NCBI GenBank assembly: GCA_964407055.1
Contig: CAYOUD010000153.1
Coordinates: 1-6,175 of the forward strand
Length of the DNA stretch: 6,175 nt
Source: JAQIBY01 sp964407055
GTDB lineage: Bacteria > Bacteroidota > Bacteroidia > Bacteroidales > ML635J-15
Direction: 5' to 3'
The notes under the pieces are model-generated. The model did not search any database. It was not told where the DNA came from and worked only from the letters and a program-made list of their open reading frames with translations. The number at the start of each line of letters is the position of its first letter. The stretch's first letter is position 1. Positions 5,627 to 6,175 of this stretch are shown here, piece by piece. Position numbers and translations under genes: made by a program.

Positions 5627-5940
5627 AAGAGTAGCATATCTTTCATCAAATTTTTATAAAATGGGGCTACACTGTATTTGCGATTCCAGTCTTTCTCAGA
5701 GTAAATCATTGGACTAATTATCTCGCCTGTTTCGATTTCTAAATCAAAAAGCGAATAAGAAATTTCCGTTTCAAGTTCAGATGTCAAAATATTGTCTTTT
5801 AAAAGTATAAGAATATCCCAATCAGAATTGTCTCTTGATGTTCCTTTTGCTCTGGAACCATAAAGATATACCTTTGCACTTGGAACTTTTCCCTTGACAA
5901 TTTTTTTTATTTTTCGCACTATGTTTGTACTTGATACCAT
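5623..5940 (-). CDS. Minimal nucleotidyltransferase (MNT) domain protein, probable antitoxin of a HEPN/MNT pair
   Basis: 105 residues. The nucleotidyltransferase signature is exact: G28-S29-R-A-K-G, ten residues after S29, then D40-W-D42, the GS-x10-DxD pattern whose aspartates bind Mg2+ and nucleotide. The preceding K-V-Y-L-Y strand and the length (about 100 residues) fit the minimal, stand-alone members of the DNA polymerase beta superfamily. In characterised HEPN/MNT systems (for example Shewanella MntA/HepT) the MNT protein is the antitoxin and adds AMP groups to the HEPN toxin; the same role here is inferred. It is the first gene of a leftward pair, and its TGA stop overlaps the HEPN ATG in an ATGA junction. 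The ATG at 5938-5940 follows a promoter-like octamer by 5 nt. The gene looks intact although its partner carries a nonsense codon. Confidence 0.9.
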   Translation of the reverse strand: MVSSTNIVRKIKKIVKGKVPSAKVYLYGSRAKGTSRDNSDWDILILLKDNILTSELETEISYSLFDLEIETGEIISPMIYSEKDWNRKYSVAPFYKNLMKDMLLL

Positions 5941-5945
5941 AAAGT

Positions 5946-5953
5946 CAAAGATA
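5946..5953 (-). promoter_or_regulatory. TAnnTTTG -7 element for the MNT/HEPN pair
   Basis: On the minus strand the octamer is TATCTTTG, an exact match to TAnnTTTG, ending 5 nt before the MNT ATG at 5940. The implied transcript would be leaderless or nearly so, as for the oxidoreductase gene. No clear -33 TTG is seen upstream. A chance match is possible in AT-rich DNA. Confidence 0.4.
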
Positions 5954-6127
5954 AGAAAATTTTGGAATTATTTTAAAAAATATGTTTGCTAACGGGTAAC
6001 TGAGACGTGTTTTAACTTGATACTTACGATTGCTATAGACCATTTGAACGCAAATTGTGTGTTTTGACTTTTTTTACCCTCTTTTAGCCTGCATTATTCA
6101 TGGAATTCCCTTTGTGCAGATTTGAAT

Positions 6128-6172
6128 CATCTAAACCCGCAGTCATATTTTTATATTTCAAGGGTTTAGATG
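6128..6172. repeat. 11-bp perfect inverted repeat at the right edge
   Basis: CATCTAAACCC at 6128-6138 pairs perfectly with GGGTTTAGATG at 6162-6172 across a 23-nt AT-rich loop. The rest of 5941-6175 holds no gene that I can support. The repeat may be a terminator or regulatory hairpin of a gene beyond the window, or the end of another repeat; no T-run follows on the visible plus strand. Confidence 0.5.
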
Positions 6173-6175
6173 GTT

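Noticed and set aside
5985..6031. Integron attC-like site (gctaac ... gttttaac) upstream of the MNT gene
   Set aside because: The core does not fit the RYYYAAC/GTTRRRY pair well, no paired inner boxes are seen, and no second site flanks the HEPN side.

Overview
The window looks like a chromosomal segment from a member of the Bacteroidota. This is inferred from four things: AT-rich DNA, an absence of clear Shine-Dalgarno sequences, TAnnTTTG promoter-like octamers next to three gene starts, and protein sequences of a Bacteroidota flavour (MqnE, the GGHRFF flavoprotein, the HEPN/MNT pair). No rRNA or other taxonomic marker is present, so the genus cannot be given.

Layout. Positions 1-162 are the downstream end of a leftward operon and hold only a short degenerate repeat. 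Positions 163-3454 (minus strand) are a two-gene operon. It starts with a 502-residue FAD-dependent oxidoreductase resembling the UDP-galactopyranose mutase/amine oxidase superfamily. This overlaps by 14 nt a 598-residue polytopic membrane protein that looks like a GT-C fold glycosyltransferase. Positions 3455-3516 are a compact divergent promoter region. Positions 3517-4599 (plus strand) encode MqnE, the radical SAM aminodeoxyfutalosine synthase of the futalosine route to menaquinone. Positions 4600-5221 hold no gene but are dense in palindromes, including a ~23-nt inverted repeat pair ~270 nt apart that encloses several hairpins. Positions 5222-5940 (minus strand) are a HEPN/MNT two-gene toxin-antitoxin-type module. 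Its nucleotidyltransferase is intact, but its HEPN gene is interrupted by one in-frame TGA where a tryptophan codon is expected. Positions 5941-6175 are non-coding and end with an 11-bp perfect inverted repeat at the window edge.

How the genes fit together. The oxidoreductase and the GT-C protein are probably translationally coupled and may act in one envelope-glycan pathway: a cytoplasmic flavoenzyme acting on a sugar or lipid carrier, and a membrane enzyme using a polyprenyl-phosphate-linked sugar. This is inference. MqnE is an independent housekeeping gene. The HEPN/MNT pair and the palindrome-rich spacer have the character of an accessory, decaying insertion between core genes. The most notable points are the single nonsense codon in an otherwise full-length HEPN gene, the inverted-repeat-bounded hairpin cluster beside it, and the promoter octamers placed only 4-5 nt before two start codons, which suggests leaderless or near-leaderless messages.
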